7,316 nucleotides of DNA from Candidatus Bathyarchaeum sp. Its GTDB lineage: Archaea; Thermoproteota; Bathyarchaeia; Bathyarchaeales; Bathyarchaeaceae. The position numbers and the translations under genes are program-made. The stretch covers positions 1 through 7,316 of the forward strand of contig PIXT01000060.1 in assembly GCA_003096235.1 (NCBI GenBank). The letters run 5' to 3'. Position 1 is the first letter of the stretch, and the number at the start of each line of letters is the position of its first letter. Shown piece after piece: positions 6,343 to 7,316 of this stretch. The notes beneath the pieces were generated by a model that did no database searches, was not told the DNA's origin, and saw only the letters and a list, made by a program, of their open reading frames with translations.

Positions 6343-6405
6343 AGTATGAGACCCTCATTTGATTCTAGAAATAGACGATTTCAATTTAGTTATAGACCAT
6401 TAAAT

Positions 6406-6414
6406 CTTTTATAG
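6406..6414 (-). promoter_or_regulatory. TATA box of the DUF5752-like gene
   Basis: Minus-strand CTATAAAAG (6414-6406) lies directly after the Lrp stop codon. A start near 6384 would give a leader of about 40 bases before TTG 6342. It suggests the gene can be transcribed independently of the Lrp gene. Confidence 0.5.
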
Positions 6415-6417
6415 TTT

Positions 6418-6900
6418 TCATTTTTTCTCAATCAAGAATCTTTCTTCTTTGATTTTCTTTGTGATGATTGAAGTTCTGATTCTTAACACTCCTTGAAGAG
6501 GAGCAACCTTTTTTGCTATAAACGAATGAAGGCTATTTTGGTCTTTGGCAAGCACTTTAGCCAGTATCAACAACTCCTCAGAAAGTGACATAGAAACCTC
6601 CAAAACCTCCTTAGATTCTGATAGCTTCTTTGCTACTTTTTCGGTCTCTTTTGGATCCGTGTACACAGTCATGCGTGCAGTGATGGAATTAATCCCAAGC
6701 TTTTCAGGGTCCACAATAACCGTCCATTTCGTGATGACCCCGCTTTTCTCCAACTTCTTTATTCTATCATAAACGGTAGAATGGGCTACACCTAATTGTC
6801 GACCGACCTCAGAGTAGGTTTGCTTTGAATTTGTCTGAATAGCTTGCAATATTTGCCAATCTAAATCATCCAAAGAAACCGCTTGATTTTTCAGTTTCAT
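6418..6900 (-). CDS. Lrp/AsnC-family transcriptional regulator
   Basis: A full-length 160-residue Lrp/AsnC protein. The N-terminal part has the classic opening LDDLDWQILQAIQ (10-22) and a winged helix-turn-helix (about 28-57), with the recognition segment GVAHSTVYDRIKKLEKSGVI (37-56). A linker IVDPEKLGI (62-70) leads to the RAM effector domain (about 72-150). Such proteins bind DNA as dimers or octamers and respond to amino acids, usually controlling amino-acid or central metabolism and often their own gene. The RAM turn that usually contains Gly and Asp (as in TYGEYD of the stand-alone protein) reads SLSEELLIL (105-113), so effector binding may be altered or lost. ATG 6900 is preceded by AAGGTT with a 7-base gap; TTG at 6873 (codon 10) is an alternative start. 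A dyad upstream (6920-6937) could be an autoregulatory operator. Target genes cannot be read from the window. Confidence 0.92.
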   Translation of the reverse strand: MKLKNQAVSLDDLDWQILQAIQTNSKQTYSEVGRQLGVAHSTVYDRIKKLEKSGVITKWTVIVDPEKLGINSITARMTVYTDPKETEKVAKKLSESKEVLEVSMSLSEELLILAKVLAKDQNSLHSFIAKKVAPLQGVLRIRTSIITKKIKEERFLIEKK

Positions 6901-6910
6901 GGTTTTGAAC

Positions 6911-6950
6911 CTTAAATATACTGAGTAGTCGTTCAGTTGCTAATTTATTG
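6911..6950 (-). promoter_or_regulatory. Candidate promoter and operator region of the Lrp gene
   Basis: Two TATA-like runs occur on the minus strand: AATAAATTA (about 6950-6942), fitting a short leader before ATG 6900, and TATATTTAAG (6920-6911), which would place the start inside the gene and favour the TTG at 6873. Between them lies ACTGA-N8-TCAGT (6920-6937), a position where bound regulator would block promoter access. Confidence 0.4.
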
Positions 6951-6960
6951 TTTGCTGTCG

Positions 6961-7013
6961 GAAAAATGTAGATTATTCGACGTTTTTTCGTAATTTTTTC
7001 AAACTTCAAGTTT
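6961..7013. repeat. Inverted repeats in the divergent Lrp/unknown-gene region
   Basis: A bulged dyad pairs GAAAAA (6961-6966) with TTTTTC (6995-7000), and inside it ATTA..CG with CGTAAT. Immediately next is the perfect 13-base palindrome AAACTT-C-AAGTTT (7001-7013). The second has the size and odd-centre symmetry typical of a dimeric regulator site. Confidence 0.5.
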
Positions 7014-7038
7014 ACGGGATGCGCCATCATGTAAATAA

Positions 7039-7072
7039 AAATGTAACTAAATCAGTGACTTAGCCTACATTT
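7039..7072. promoter_or_regulatory. 34-base imperfect dyad, candidate operator
   Basis: AAATGTA (7039-7045) is the exact inverse complement of TACATTT (7066-7072). Inside it, CTAA-a-TCA-g-TGA-c-TTAG (7047-7063) is symmetric around 7055 with a single mismatched pair. The dyad lies upstream of the TATA box at 7126-7133, and on the far side of the Lrp promoter. It could bind the adjacent Lrp-type protein or another dimeric regulator. Confidence 0.45.
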
Positions 7073-7125
7073 GTTCAATTTCTAAGACAATAATCAACAA
7101 TCTTTCGGGGTTTCTGTCAAACAAC

Positions 7126-7133
7126 CTTAAATC
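7126..7133 (+). promoter_or_regulatory. TATA box for the gene starting at 7180
   Basis: CTTAAATC, preceded by AACAAC, resembles the histone promoter core CTTAAATAC. A transcript start near 7155 would leave a leader of about 25 bases before ATG 7180. Confidence 0.4.
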
Positions 7134-7179
7134 TGTGATAATGAACTAATATTCTATAGTTAGATACTAGGAAATATCA

Positions 7180-7316
7180 ATGAATTTACCGTTTCCCACA
7201 GTTTGGAGCTTAATCGACAGTTTTAAGGAGCAATGTCTCTTGAACAACTGGGAAACATGCGAAACCGAAGACTGGATCAAAACAGAAGACGGCAAATACC
7301 ACAGTTTTCTTTGGAC
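7180..7316 (+). CDS. Start of an unidentified protein gene; runs off the right edge
   Basis: From ATG 7180 the frame stays open for 45 codons to the window end, beginning MNLPFPTVWSLIDSFKEQ and continuing with an acidic, Trp-rich stretch (NNWETCETEDW, residues 22-32). A ribosome site TAGGAA (7168-7173) sits 6 bases upstream, and a TATA box fits at 7126-7133. I do not recognise the family from this fragment. Two alternatives exist: TTG at 7240 in the same frame, 9 bases after AAGGAG (7225-7230), or ATG 7233 in another frame, only 2 bases after the same AAGGAG, which gives a very Arg-rich peptide. The first frame has the more protein-like composition. It is divergent from the Lrp gene, so it is a candidate target of that regulator. 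Confidence 0.45.
   Translation, partial: MNLPFPTVWSLIDSFKEQCLLNNWETCETEDWIKTEDGKYHSFLW

Noticed and set aside
7233..7316. ATG preceded by AAGGAG as an alternative gene start
   Set aside because: The gap is only 2 bases and the peptide is abnormally Arg-rich. The frame from 7180 is more protein-like, though the case is not closed.
1..7316. CRISPR array, insertion sequence, integrase or defence system
   Set aside because: There are no regularly spaced repeats, transposase or nuclease motifs, or attachment-site duplications. The genes are ordinary chromosomal ones.

Overview
The window is an AT-rich piece of an archaeal chromosome. The evidence is a histone-fold gene, a group II chaperonin (thermosome), an archaeal-type ATP-dependent DNA ligase, two Lrp/AsnC-family proteins, an ADP-forming acyl-CoA synthetase alpha region, and TATA/BRE-like promoter elements about 25 bases upstream of expected transcript starts. 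Gene content and composition suggest a Thermoproteota/Bathyarchaeia-like lineage. That placement is an inference; the sequence contains no rRNA to confirm it.

Layout. Positions 1-305 (minus) hold the N-terminal CoA-binding Rossmann region of an ADP-forming acetate/acyl-CoA synthetase, cut by the window edge. It is divergent from a histone gene (513-734, plus) and a thermosome subunit gene (861-2495, plus). The last two have nearly identical BRE/TATA elements. A hairpin and T-tract close the thermosome unit over its own stop codon. Next come a ROK-family sugar kinase (about 2689-3669) and a stand-alone Lrp/AsnC effector-binding (RAM) protein (3756-4007). A structured 235-base intergenic region with several inverted repeats leads to a full-length DNA ligase that starts at TTG (4243-6003). 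Converging on the ligase, with a 9-base gap, is a small conserved protein of the DUF5752 type (6013-6342, minus). Upstream of it on the same strand is a full-length Lrp/AsnC regulator (6418-6900, minus). A 279-base divergent region rich in dyad symmetry separates that regulator from the start of an unidentified gene (7180 to the window end, plus).

Together the genes cover chromatin packing, protein folding, DNA joining, sugar phosphorylation, acyl-CoA/ATP metabolism and amino-acid-type transcription regulation. Most appear to be single-gene transcription units with their own promoter and T-rich terminator. No operon with a single coherent pathway is visible. I found no mobile element, CRISPR array, tRNA or rRNA, and no clearly new multi-gene system. 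The least explained parts are the dyad-rich region 6920-7072, the hairpin cluster 4043-4139, the DUF5752-like protein and the truncated gene at the right edge.
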